In this document: positions 49,301-60,152 of the stretch, in pieces
How the letters are laid out: each line of letters begins with the position of its first letter
How positions within the stretch are numbered: the first letter of the stretch is position 1
DNA from: Paulownia fortunei
Taxonomy: Eukaryota > Streptophyta > Magnoliopsida > Lamiales > Paulowniaceae
Length of the DNA: 64,000 nucleotides
Assembly (NCBI GenBank): GCA_019321725.1
Contig: CM033114.1
Span: 17,650,278-17,714,277 of the forward strand
Reading direction: 5' to 3'
The notes under the pieces: model-generated
The model's input: only the letters and a program-made list of their open reading frames with translations
Told to the model about the DNA's origin: nothing
Databases searched by the model: none
Position numbers and translations under genes: made by a program

Positions 49301-50198
49301 ACTGATCATAATAAAATGATCTTAAAAAGACATTTACAATGAAAATATTTCTCGAAAAATGAAACAAACTCGTTTTCAATTTTTTTTTTTGCTGAAATCT
49401 AATATATTGTATTATCATTTAGAGCAATTTATCCAAAAATATTTTCATTCTTCTTACATTACTCAGTCCCTAATTTTATTGCTCAAGATACATTTGTCCG
49501 TAATTTTTCATTCCAAACCATAGAAATAACACTAAACAGATCCAAACTTCCCTTTGTGATGAAAAAGTACATCTACAAGGGAGCAAAATTAAAAGTCAAA
49601 GAGCACATTTATGTGAGGTGAAAAGTATAATAATAAGAGCCATTTGTTTCAAACGTTACAACTCAATAATCAACCATACCATACATCAAAACATGTTACA
49701 TTCGCTCTCGTGATAAGTGGTGTAGTGAAAAGCACTCGGAGTATTTACATGAGTGGTGGTGGTTTGAAATTTCTATAAAGTTTAATAAGATTGTAGGAAT
49801 TTGACTAGAACCTCTATGTGTTGTTGCTCCTAACAAGAAACAGAACAAATCGCATATTCGAACTAAATGTGAATATACTATGAACATTATGCGACCGACT
49901 TTACATTTAAAGTATCCTTGAAAGGTACACATTCCTCCCCAAAATTAATCTAGGCCGAAGGCTCAGAACACTTAGATTAAAAAAAAATAAAGCACGTCAC
50001 ATACAACCGAAGTTACAAAATACCCTATAGGATTGTTGTACCACACTACCCATCCTACCATCAAATGGGGTTAGTTTTTGGGAAATTTTAAGACTTTGGT
50101 TAGAGTCTTGTTTTAAGTACTTATAAAGCTGTTAGATCGTATAAATCACAATTTTGATTTGGGGATTATTATATAGATGCTCTAAATTGGTTTTACAT
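46340..50198. other. AT-rich intergenic region
   Basis: No gene recognised. Contains a candidate dispersed repeat at 48,105-48,430 listed separately and TTTTG-rich runs at 47,400-47,560. Confidence 0.45.
48105..48430. repeat. Dispersed repeat with ATGACAATGG start
   Basis: Begins GCATGACAATGGTTTGAACC with GGTGGGTTTTTGAAC and ends in ATAACGGGTTTAAACTGAAC and CGAATTTGAATC text. Same style as 54,359-54,930 (GAATGACAACGAGTCGGGTT) and 6,503-7,430. Likely decayed non-autonomous elements of one broad class; terminal repeats not resolved. Confidence 0.35.
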
Positions 50199-50206
50199 AT
50201 GCATAT

Positions 50207-50584
50207 CAATGTTTTGATAATTGAATCGAATCATTCGATTTAATTGGGAGCCAGAGGTTGATCCAATCTAATCTGATTAGACATATAAAATCGAATCACC
50301 AATTTGATCGATTTTTATTTTTTTATATTTTTTTAAAAGTTTAAATTTGATATATTATTATATTTATATGATTATTTGAATTTTGTATTTTTTTAAATTT
50401 TTTTAAGTAGTTATTTATCTTTTTTATATTTAAAATGTATTATATAATAATTAATTTATTATATTATCATTTTACATAATATAACAAAAAAATATAATTA
50501 ATTTTCATTAAATTGATCCGATCGATTGAACCACTAATCGATAGCAAAATCAATTTAATTATCGATCCAATTATAAAAACAGTG
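50207..50584. mobile_element. hAT-type MITE with imperfect 8-bp target duplication
   Basis: Left end CAATGTTTTGATAATTGAAT, right end (reverse complement) CACTGTTTTTATAATTGGAT, about 30-bp inverted repeats continuing as ATCGA. Flanks ATGCATAT (50199-50206) and ATACACAT (50585-50592) match at 6 of 8 bases. 378 bp, AT-rich, non-coding. It sits within a block of about 110 bases whose parts recur on both sides (ATATAGAT...GGTT(T/A)TACAT near 50,170 and 50,660; GGATTTTCAATAC at about 50,607 and 50,709). Confidence 0.7.
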
Positions 50585-51447
50585 ATACACATAACATATG
50601 GATTGCGGATTTTCAATACAGTAAACAAACGGCAATCAAAACTTTTTTGAAAGTTATGATATAGATATTTTGAATTGTTGGGTTATACATGTAGATATCT
50701 ATGGATTTTGGATTTTCAATACCATCAACAAACGACAATTAAGATCTTTTGTTGATATGGCACCAAATGCATTTTTTATTTGTGTGCTTCTTATCACACT
50801 TTTTTTCTTTTGTGTGTTTATTATAAGAATAAATTATTGACTACGAAAATCAATCGCTCGATCAAATATATAAATAAATTAGATTATATGTACTAGTGTA
50901 AAAAATGACTTATTTTTCCCATAGTGATTTGTGCAAACAAATAAAAAGTAAGAAGTAGGTTTATGCTTTTTGTGGATCTTGGTAGAAGTAAATATAGGTA
51001 GAGAATTAAAACATAGATCAAGAAGTGGTGGCCAATTATCCATATGTGATTTAAAGGGTTTTAGGTTCTTAATTTGGAGTAGCAATATTACTCATGAGTT
51101 TAAGGAAAACATTTCGCAAGTTCTTAAGTATGTAACAATTTGCAATATAAAATGTTTGAATTATTATTTCGCTATTTATTCAATTTAGACTTATTTCAAT
51201 ACTAATTTATTTAATAAAATTAGTGTTGAAAACCCACGTAGAGTGTACACGAGTTTCCTGAGTTGGTGCAAAAGCCTGTGGCCAAAGGGTGTTTAAGTTA
51301 TCACATCACAATGAGTTCATGTGGAACTTACATGAAGTCTGCAAAAAATTGATCTGAGTGCTTTTTAAAAATAGGATGTTCACAGTTTAACATATGGATA
51401 TAATTAATTAAAAAATTGATAATTATTGAAATTAAATTAAAAAATTT

Positions 51448-51637
51448 AGGTTGGCATTTGATTTTTGTTTTCACAAAATTTTAATATTTAATTTTGATTT
51501 ACCAAATCTTATTGAACACTGATTTTAAATTTAATGTAAATGTAAATTCTTTATATATTATTTAGTTTTATATTTTTTTAAAAAAAATTAAACTTTCAAA
51601 ACTAAATAAATAAAAATTAAAAAATGCAAGCAGAATT

Positions 51638-51669
<32 letters not shown>

Positions 51670-52290
51670 TGATTTTTATAATAATACTATTTTAAGAAAA
51701 ATGATAAAGTAAATAAATAAAAATAAAAAAAATAAAAATAAAAATCAATTAGTAATCAAACCGAGTTGATTAAGTGATTTTACTGAATAAACATCCTAAA
51801 CAAGGTGTGCTTCCCAAACAATTTGTTCTTGAAGCAATTGCTCCACGAGCACTGGAGAATAATTCTTCATGAACTAGACATTATGAGATGGCAAACTTGA
51901 AGGCTTTAAATTATTGAAAAATGTAAATACTAATAGAATAATAACTCAGGGATAATTATATTTTAATTTGTTCAAAAATTCTATTTGGTGTTTTAAATTA
52001 GGAGAGTATGTCGAAGATTGTAAATAATTACTCAAAAAATAAACTTAATGGCTGCGAGTAGCAAAAATAAATAAGGAAATTAGGACAAAGCCAAACAAGA
52101 AAACTTAATCATGTGAAAAACTTCATAAAATAAATACTTGTTCATTTTCAAAGTTATATAGTCAATATAGAAGCATAGTTAATCCAAATATATTTTTATT
52201 TTTATACAAAATTTTTATTAAAATATTTTTAATTCTACAAAAAATTGAAAATATAAAAATGAGTTTGAATATGAAATCAAACGGACACTA
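51448..52290. repeat. Weak candidate element with TTTGATTT ends
   Basis: Left TAGGTTGGCATTTGATTTTT and right (reverse complement) TAGTGTCCGTTTGATTTCAT are a loose inverted pair 0.84 kb apart. No target duplication and no coding. Could be chance in AT-rich DNA. Confidence 0.25.
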
Positions 52291-52751
52291 AGTATCCCAT
52301 TTAAAAAAAAAAATGAGTCATTTGATTTTCTTTCATGCACATATTACACAATACATACATGCAGTATGGATATTATTGAAGTTATAAATTCAAAAATTTG
52401 TCGCACTCAACTCTTTTTCCCGTTAGTATAGCTCAGAATTAACTAATAATATGAGGGAATCATTCTAAATAGAATAAATCAGAAGTGATTCTTAAGTATC
52501 TAACTAATTTATTCTTAAATGATTCTAGATATTAAACTTAATGTACACTATTTCAATAACATAATTAATTATCATATTTACAACATGATGGAACTTGACG
52601 AAAGTAGCTTACAGTATCAAAAAAAGACTCTCTTGTCTTACATGGTAAAAAATGAAAGGAATTAGTACTCTTTATAAAAAAAACATAATAAAGTGGAGGG
52701 AATAAATTTATATATATTTATATATAAAATAAATGCACTTGGCTTGTATGG

Positions 52752-52763
52752 CACGTGCACGTG
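52752..52763. promoter_or_regulatory. Double G-box palindrome
   Basis: CACGTGCACGTG, two adjacent CACGTG cores in a 12-bp palindrome. G-box cores bind plant bZIP and bHLH factors, but no gene is recognised nearby, so a regulatory role is speculative. Confidence 0.3.
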
Positions 52764-53958
52764 AGTGTAAAAAATTATATCAATCATTTATTTATTTATT
52801 TTTTAATTAATTTTGAAAAAGTTGATGTAACTCTTATTTCAAGGCAAAAATTGAATTGTTGCAGCTGCAAAAGAATTTGTGCATCAATCGTAATGATTTT
52901 CAATTTGATTCGGGACATTACAATATTTAAAATACCAATGATCCAAACATTGCAACGATTTAGAAAAATGGTGCAAAATTTTCTTTAAATACAGAAGGCC
53001 AAAAATATATATTATCCTAGAATTTCATCTTCTCTATTCACATAACTATCAAAGTTTTTTTTCTTTTAATTGTCGACATAAGTTTTCGAAATTGCTATTT
53101 GTACATGAATACTTCTGTGCCCGTTACTTAACAAAAAATGTCACAATTTCAAACTCACTTGCGAAGAACCAATTATTTTTTTTTTGATAAAAAGATTATT
53201 ATAGTGTAACTAATATCTTAGTGGGCCAATGATAATATATTCTTCTATTGGACTGTGATAGTCATGACTTAATCCAAATATTTTAGAATAAGGACGAATT
53301 CCTACGTTTGCATCCAAAAAAACATTATGACGATTAAAACAAAATCCAAAATTCTTAAGATGCTCTGATTTTGTTAGTTCTTATAGACTAGGAATTGGGA
53401 TCAAAAATTGCAAATTGAAACAAAAAACTTGCACAAGATCATCCTAATTATTTGGGCCAGCCACCAAAGAATCCATTCAACTGAGACCAACATTGACTGT
53501 GATAAGTAGTTGTCCCCTTCCAAAGGGACCCCCTGCCCAAATTCCATTGGCAACTTGCAATTTCCCAGCCTTAAATGTCCCAAAGATATTTCAAAGAGTC
53601 AAATTCCAGTTGTTAAAATTTTGATGTCAGTTGGCTTTTACTTTCTTATCCTCCCCCACACTCACTTTTGCCTTCAATTCTTTCAAATGGATAACACTTG
53701 TCTGTCACAAAACTCTGCTATAATCAGACTGCCTTTATGGATGGTGGCTGCCTGCTGCACCATGCGTGCTGTTCTACAAAACTGAATTCCCTCCATTTCA
53801 AAATTATTGTGAGGCTATTTTGACTGGTCACAAAAAACAATTTAAATAAAATTGCTTTCAGCAGTTATCCGCTCCAATCGCTCTGCATTTGGGCAAAAGA
53901 AGCAATAAATTTGGGGTTATCACAGCCTATGCTACGAGCTTTTAGAATACAATGAAAT

Positions 53959-54122
53959 CTTTGTAAAGTAGATTGTTGATAAATTTGATTAAGAGATTCA
54001 ATGGCAAAGAAAAGGGAATTCAATAACTCGGTATTTAGTACGGAACCAATGAAATAATGAAATTCATAAAAATTATTCCAAAAAAAATGTAATATGTTTT
54101 TAGCTTTGAATTAGTAATTAAT
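53959..54122 (+). repeat. Direct repeat pair P, left copy
   Basis: About 163 bases matched at 55399-55560: both run from TTTG(T/C)AAAGT through AAGAGATTCAA(T/C)GGCAAA, TTAACTCGGT-like text and ACCAATGAAAT to TTTAGCTTTGAATTA(G/A)TAATTAA. Copies are diverged. Non-coding. Confidence 0.75.
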
Positions 54123-54358
54123 GGCATGATTGATACACATGAATACAGTAAGAATATAACAGGCATTTTCAAGTTCATTTTTAAACACATAATTGATGTA
54201 ATTTAGTTTTAGTAATACTCATTTCCAAATGAATCACAATTCCTAAAAGTATGATTTTAGTAATTTTCTCTCTACCCTATGAGTTTAGTAATAAACTTAT
54301 GTTTATTTTTAATAAAATGATCATTCTGTACTAAATATAAATATTTGATAAAATTTAA

Positions 54359-54930
54359 GAATGACAACGAGTCGGGTTGGGTTCGTCAAAACCTGACCTC
54401 TCAAGATTTTTATGGATTCGAATTCGTCCCAAATCAAAGAGTCAGTGAGTTGGACTCATTATACCTAATTAATAATTTTAAAAATATTAAAAATATTTTT
54501 AAAAAAATAATATAACTACAACTTTCTAATTATGATAAAATAATATTATCAATAAATAACTAATTAGTTACCTTATATATACATGTTTTAATTTTAAAAA
54601 AATTAAAATTTGTAAATATACTCGTTACTTTTATATATTTAACTATTTATTAATTTTATATACTTTTAAAATTTGTAAGAGTACTATATTTATATTTTTT
54701 ATGCGTATATATAAGATACATATTTTTCATAAATATAAATATACATTACATAAATACATACATAATAAATAAAAATATATACAACGTTTTAAGGGGTCGA
54801 GTTCGAGTCGGGTTCAGGTTTTAAAAATAAAACTTGAGACCTGCCTCGAGATCCATTTATGGTTTTAAATTTTGCCCTAAGCGAAGCAGATTCAAAGCAA
54901 TTCGAGTTTTACTGGATCCATTATATCTCT
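54359..54930. repeat. Dispersed repeat with GACAACGAGTCGGGTT start
   Basis: Begins GAATGACAACGAGTCGGGTT and has, near the other end, GGGGTCGAGTTCGAGTCGGG and CTCGAGATCC text. AT-rich centre, no coding. It lies between the two copies of repeat pair P. Resembles 48,105-48,430 in style. Confidence 0.4.
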
Positions 54931-55398
54931 AATAAAATTAAATTCATAAAAAAAATATTTTATTTTTCTATATCATCCTTTTTCAACTTATTTCAATTCA
55001 GTCTATAATAAAAAAGAATATACGTAAATCTATGTCTTGATTTTTTAATAAAAAAATATTTATATTAGCGTGAAATTTTATCTATCTGTCTATATATATA
55101 TATATATTAATACTGACTAAAATCATATCAAACTCATTATGCACAATATATCAAATAATAATTTTATTTTAAAAATTTTCTACTGGATAATATTTTAGTC
55201 ATAAAAAATAATTTGATTATATTTCTACTATTTATTTTTAATTACCTATCGATTTTATTCCTTATCCATTCCTTGTACTTACCAAACATAAAAAAATGCT
55301 ATACTCATATCATTTCATTCCTAATTTCATTCTATTCTTAATTTTATTTTATTCTTATCTAATTTCATTCCATTCCTATCTAATTCAATTTTTTTATT

Positions 55399-55560
55399 CT
55401 TTGCAAAGTGATTGATGATGAATTTGAGAAAGAGATTCAACGGCAAAAAAAGGGGAATCCATTAACTCGGTTTGTAGTATGAACCAATGAAATGATGGAC
55501 TCCAATAAAATTATCCCAAAAAAATATAATATATATTTAGCTTTGAATTAATAATTAAGG
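55399..55560 (+). repeat. Direct repeat pair P, right copy
   Basis: Second copy of 53959-54122, about 1,440 bases downstream in the same orientation. Confidence 0.75.
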
Positions 55561-55584
55561 GTTAATAGTGTTATATTATGTTTT

Positions 55585-56284
55585 AGGATAAATGGCAGGA
55601 TAAATGCCACTTCATCCCTCAAAAATTGATAATTATAGCACATTACCCCATAAAAATATTTTTTAATCACTTTGTCTTTCAAACTTAATTATTTTTGCAC
55701 TTTACTCTCAAAAATAAATTTTAAATGATTTGCCCCCTTAACTTATATTCATTATAATACTTTATTTCGAGTTTAATTTTCAAATCAATTTTTTATCGAA
55801 ATACTCTTTGTTGGCTACCAATGTACATTTTTTTTCGCATCTTTTCATGCAAAAATTAAGAAAAATACATCGTAATATTTTTTCATTGCCTATGGTGACA
55901 CGACAAATGATAGTAATTTTGCTGTAAATAATAATAGTACTACAATGGATATTCTTCGCAATAAAAATATCATCATTTGTCTTATCTTCATATTTGATAA
56001 TAATAAAAAATATTATGATGTATTTTTATTTACTTTTATATGAAAAGACAAGATAAAAATACACAACAACAGGTGATGAAGAACATTTGGATGAAACTTT
56101 GATATGCAATTGACAATAGGGGAAGGGATAAAATGTTATAATAAATATAAGTTGAGAGGACAAAGTAGTTAAAATTTATTTTTGGGGCTAAAGTGTAAAA
56201 ATAATTAAATAAAATGTTTAAATTTATTTTGGGGAATAATATACCAAAATAGTCAAATGTGAAGGATGAATTGTCATTTATCCT
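55585..56284. mobile_element. Element with about 200-bp terminal inverted repeats
   Basis: Left AGGATAAATGCCACTTCATC and right (reverse complement) AGGATAAATGACAATTCATC start arms that also share AATTATTTTT(G/A)CACTTTA, CAAAAATAAATTTTAA and CTTATATT(C/T)ATTATAA, so pairing extends about 200 bases. About 0.7 kb, no coding. The left start word is doubled (AGGATAAATGGC at 55585 and again at 55597). Long arms suggest a Mutator-like non-autonomous element; target duplication not resolved. Confidence 0.65.
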
Positions 56285-57497
56285 ATTTTTAATTAAAAGA
56301 ATAATTTAATAAGTTACTTAAAAAATGTAAAATCTTACTTTAGAGTTTAGAGTCCAAAAAGATTAAAAACAATAAAATTATAATAAAAAGAACTATAATA
56401 CTATTGCATGTAATATAAGTAGTAGGGCCTATAATCTAAATATGGAGGGCATGGGGCAAAATCTTATCAGCTTCAGAACCGATAAAAGCACTGCATGCAA
56501 TTCAACCAATTAATCCTCCTCCATTGTGGCCCCAACATATCAGAGATGGGGTACTTCCATTTTTAGGCCCCCGATGCTGCCTCTGCCTCTGCCTCTGCCT
56601 CATCCACTTTAATTTTACTCTTCCTCTTTTGCTGGAAAATTGGTATATTGACCCTATACGAGTCCTGGTTCATCACAGTGCTGTACCGCCCCATTATGTC
56701 TGCTGCTTGGATTTTAATGAGTGTGTGCCAAGTAAAATTATTTAATTGTAAAATATTATTATTATTATTTTATTTATTTTTTCTCCCCAAAAGTTAAAAA
56801 TGCAAGCTTATTGATGTAGTATGTCCGTCTGGTGTAAATTGCTTGACAGATTTTTACCTGCGATATGAATAAATTATTAAAGGTGTCGAGAAGTCCTAAA
56901 CAGATCAATCAACGATAATCAATTTAACATATCTCAAAAAATAAAAAATAAAATAAAATATTTATAGATATTCAAATAGAGATTATATTGATCCATAATA
57001 AAATGCAATCACCAAAATAATCTTTTGTATCGTGGGATTTGAAATCATTGGATTTGACCTATTTAAATAGTCAACTAAGATTATTATGGAGTCGATCACA
57101 TAACATTTGGGATATTAGCTTGGCCTTTCTCTCTCTTTGAGATGTAGAGAAGCCTAGTAGCCATGTAGTTTTTGTATATTTTTTTTTTCCTTTTTCAAAT
57201 TTTATATTCTATTTTGGGTGGATATCAATAAGGAATGAAAGTTTAACGCTATGTTTGGTTCTTGAATTAATATTTTCCTCATTTAAAATGATAATATCTT
57301 GTAATTCATTTTTTAATTGTTTCACCAAAATCCAAAATTCAATGCTAGCTTAATTGTTTACTAATCGCAAGGAGAAGAAAAAATTCAAAACACTGTATTT
57401 AAGTTTACTAAACAGTTTGTGGGATGTAGTTAAATAGAGTAGGCAATATTTAATCTTCTCTCAAGCTGTCTTCTCATTCTCAACTTGTCACCTATTC
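56285..57497. other. AT-rich intergenic stretch
   Basis: No gene recognised. A plus-strand frame at 56,524-56,745 includes a CTGCCT hexamer run (about 56,576-56,600) giving Cys-Leu repeats; I see no known domain in it. Confidence 0.4.

Positions 57498-57531
<34 letters not shown>
57498..57531. repeat. TAGA microsatellite
   Basis: About eight uninterrupted TAGA units; a likely length-variable marker. Confidence 0.9.
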
Positions 57532-57663
57532 TAGGTCAAGCAATACCATGTTAGCGTTTGGCAAACCACATTGAAGATTTTCTAGTGTGTGTTAACCTCA
57601 GCTCTGATTTACTTAATATCTTCAGGTTTGTATATCCCATGACATATAACGATCTTAACTTCC

Positions 57664-58225
57664 AGTAGGTAGGATGAAAATTTTACTTTGAAAGAATAGA
57701 TTGGATTACAAAATTAATTTGGAATGAGTTAGTTCGGGAACGCCGTTAAAGCAGTGGTCCAATTAATTTGATTAATTGTTTTCTATAAAGGGATTACGGA
57801 TTTGAATCTACTTGTTATAGTAGTATGTGAATTACTTACTTCTCTCACGGAGAGGATTTTTTATTTAACTGTTATTTTGACGAGATTATGATGATGGGCT
57901 CGCTCATCGATTTGAATATTAATTATAGTGATTTGGAGAATTAATACATCGTCACCCATTTTTTTCCTTTAATTCATAAAAATACCACGAGTTAGCTATG
58001 CATACTGCAATTTAGTTCAAAAATTACCATAAGATCAATTTTCCAAGTAAGAGGGTTAGTAAGAAATTACCATATGATCAGTTTTTCATATTTTGATTCG
58101 TCATTCCAAATATAAATTTTAATTTGAAAAACAAACACACAAGTCGAGGTGAAGATTTAAATGAGATTTCTAGAATTACTGCATGATAATGATGGTTTTT
58201 ATACCAATTAACTATAAAATACTAT
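57664..58225 (+). repeat. Direct repeat pair Q, left copy
   Basis: Matches 59852-60152 at both ends: GTAGGATGAA, TTTGAAAGAATAGATT, ATAAAGGGATTAC(G/T)GGATT, then TATAAA(T/C)TTTAATTTG, GATGGTTTTTATACCAATT and the closing ATACT(A/C)TATAT. It carries about 250 bases in the middle (about 57,845-58,100) that the other copy lacks. Confidence 0.75.
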
Positions 58226-58235
58226 ATATTTTAAA

Positions 58236-59527
58236 GCGTAAATCTCATTTTACTCTATTTTACTTTTGTTAAGTATCATTTTACACCTTATACTATTAAT
58301 TATTTCAATTTATTACCTTGTACTCTAATTATATCTTATTTTATCTACTTGTACGATAAAAAAATTAACTAAATTATTTTTACCAATTATTTATAGTAAA
58401 ATTACTTTAAAAAGTTTTAAAATTAATAAATTTGTATTTATATCATTTTAAATTTTAATATTCTTAAAGTTTAATAGCTATTTTTATAAATATAGTTTCT
58501 ATTAAATTTCTATATCGTATGATATTTTTTATTAATTAATATATTTTACTTATAAATTTTCTACTTACCATAAATATAAAAATATATAACATATTTCTAA
58601 AAAATATTTTGTTAAATACATAAAAAATTAGTAATAAATTTTTCATTGTTAATGGAATTATTAAAATTTCATAAAAATAATGTTAAATTTTTAAAAAAAG
58701 TTATTTTTAGGTATAATTTAATACTATTCAATAAATTATAAATAGTCGAATTATCATAATGTAATAGATACTATGTTCTATTTAAAAAATTTATAGTCAT
58801 TTTACTAATTAATTTATTACTATTACTTGATTATATTAATTATTTTTGAATTTAACATAATTTCTATGAACTTATGATAATTTTATTAATAATAAAAATT
58901 TATTACTAATGTTTTATGTATTTAGTAAGATATTATTTAAATTTTTTTTTTATATTTTTGAATTTATATTGAGTAAAAAATTCATAAGTAATTTCTATTA
59001 GCTAATAAAAATATTCTACTATATACTAATTCAATAGGAACTATATTAAATTTAAAATTAACTATTATAATTTAAATACAAAAAAATCTTAAATAAATTT
59101 TATGTCAAGTATTAATTAATCAAATTGAAAAAAATATTAGAAAATAAATCTAAATCTATTAATTTTAGAATATTTTAAAGTATTTTTACTATAAATAATA
59201 AATAAGAATAATTTGATTAATTTTTTAGAGTACAAGGGGCAAAATAAATTTAATGTCAAGCATTAATTAATCAAATTGAAAAAATTATTAGAACATAAAT
59301 ATAAATATATTAATTTTAGAATATTTTAAAATATTTTTACTATAAATAATAGGTAAGGATAATTTGGCTAATTTTTTTAGAGTACATGAGGGGCAAAATG
59401 AGATTATGAGAGTATAAGGGAGTAAAGTGAGATAAAATAAAAGTACAATGGGGTAAAATGAGATAATTGAGAGTACAAAGTGATAATATGATACTCAATA
59501 AGAATGGAAAGAGTAAAGTGAAATTTA
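58236..59527. mobile_element. Foldback element, 1.3 kb, arms about 600 bp
   Basis: The whole segment is an imperfect palindrome centred near 58,760. Outer arms share ACTTTACTCT/ATTTTACTCT, GTATCAT and CTTGTACTCT words; inner arms share AAAAATTTATTACTAATnTTT and TTATGTATTTA. Flanks TATTTTAAA (58227-58235) and TATCTTAAA (59528-59536) agree at 8 of 9 bases, the duplication size of Mutator-like elements. The right arm has a further 150-bp tandem duplication (about 59,100-59,400). No coding. Confidence 0.75.
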
Positions 59528-59851
59528 TATCTTAAATTCATGATTTTCATTTTGGTATGGGAATGTACTAAATAATATTTCATGAGAGCTATAATACTGA
59601 ATGGAGCGACATTATTGTAAATCTTTATAATGATAAGTTTGTTTCTCCAAACCTCTTACACAATAAAAAGTATACATAAATAATATAGATATTGAGATAT
59701 AAATGTATATACAAATAAATTACATGAAACAAAAATTCAACACAGAAGTATAAATGGTTCATCTAGATCAGGGCTCCGCCCGTAGATGAAAGAAGAAAGG
59801 CTTCACCATCACAAAAATCAAGGTACAAAATTAATACAAAGAGAATACAAA

Positions 59852-60152
59852 TAGGTAGGATGAATTTTTTTGAAAAAATTATTTTGAAAGAATAGATTAA
59901 ACTATAAAATTAATTTGAAATGCTTTAGTTATGCAAGTACCATTAAAGTGGTGATCTAATCAATTTCATCCACTGTTTTTTATAAAGGGATTACTGGATT
60001 GAATCCACTTGTTAAACTAATACGTAAATATAAACTTTAATTTGAATTATAAACACTTATATAAGTCAAGGTGAATATTTAAATGACATTCTTAGAATTA
60101 CTTGCATGAGAATGATGGTTTTTATACCAATTGACTATTAAATACTCTATAT
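59852..60152 (+). repeat. Direct repeat pair Q, right copy
   Basis: Second copy of 57664-58225, about 2.19 kb downstream, same orientation, without the middle 250 bases. The place equivalent to the foldback insertion is uninterrupted here (ACTCTATATGTG). Confidence 0.75.

Noticed and set aside
56524..56745. 73-residue frame with Cys-Leu repeats
   Set aside because: The Cys-Leu run comes from a CTGCCT microsatellite; no signal peptide plus domain pattern is convincing.
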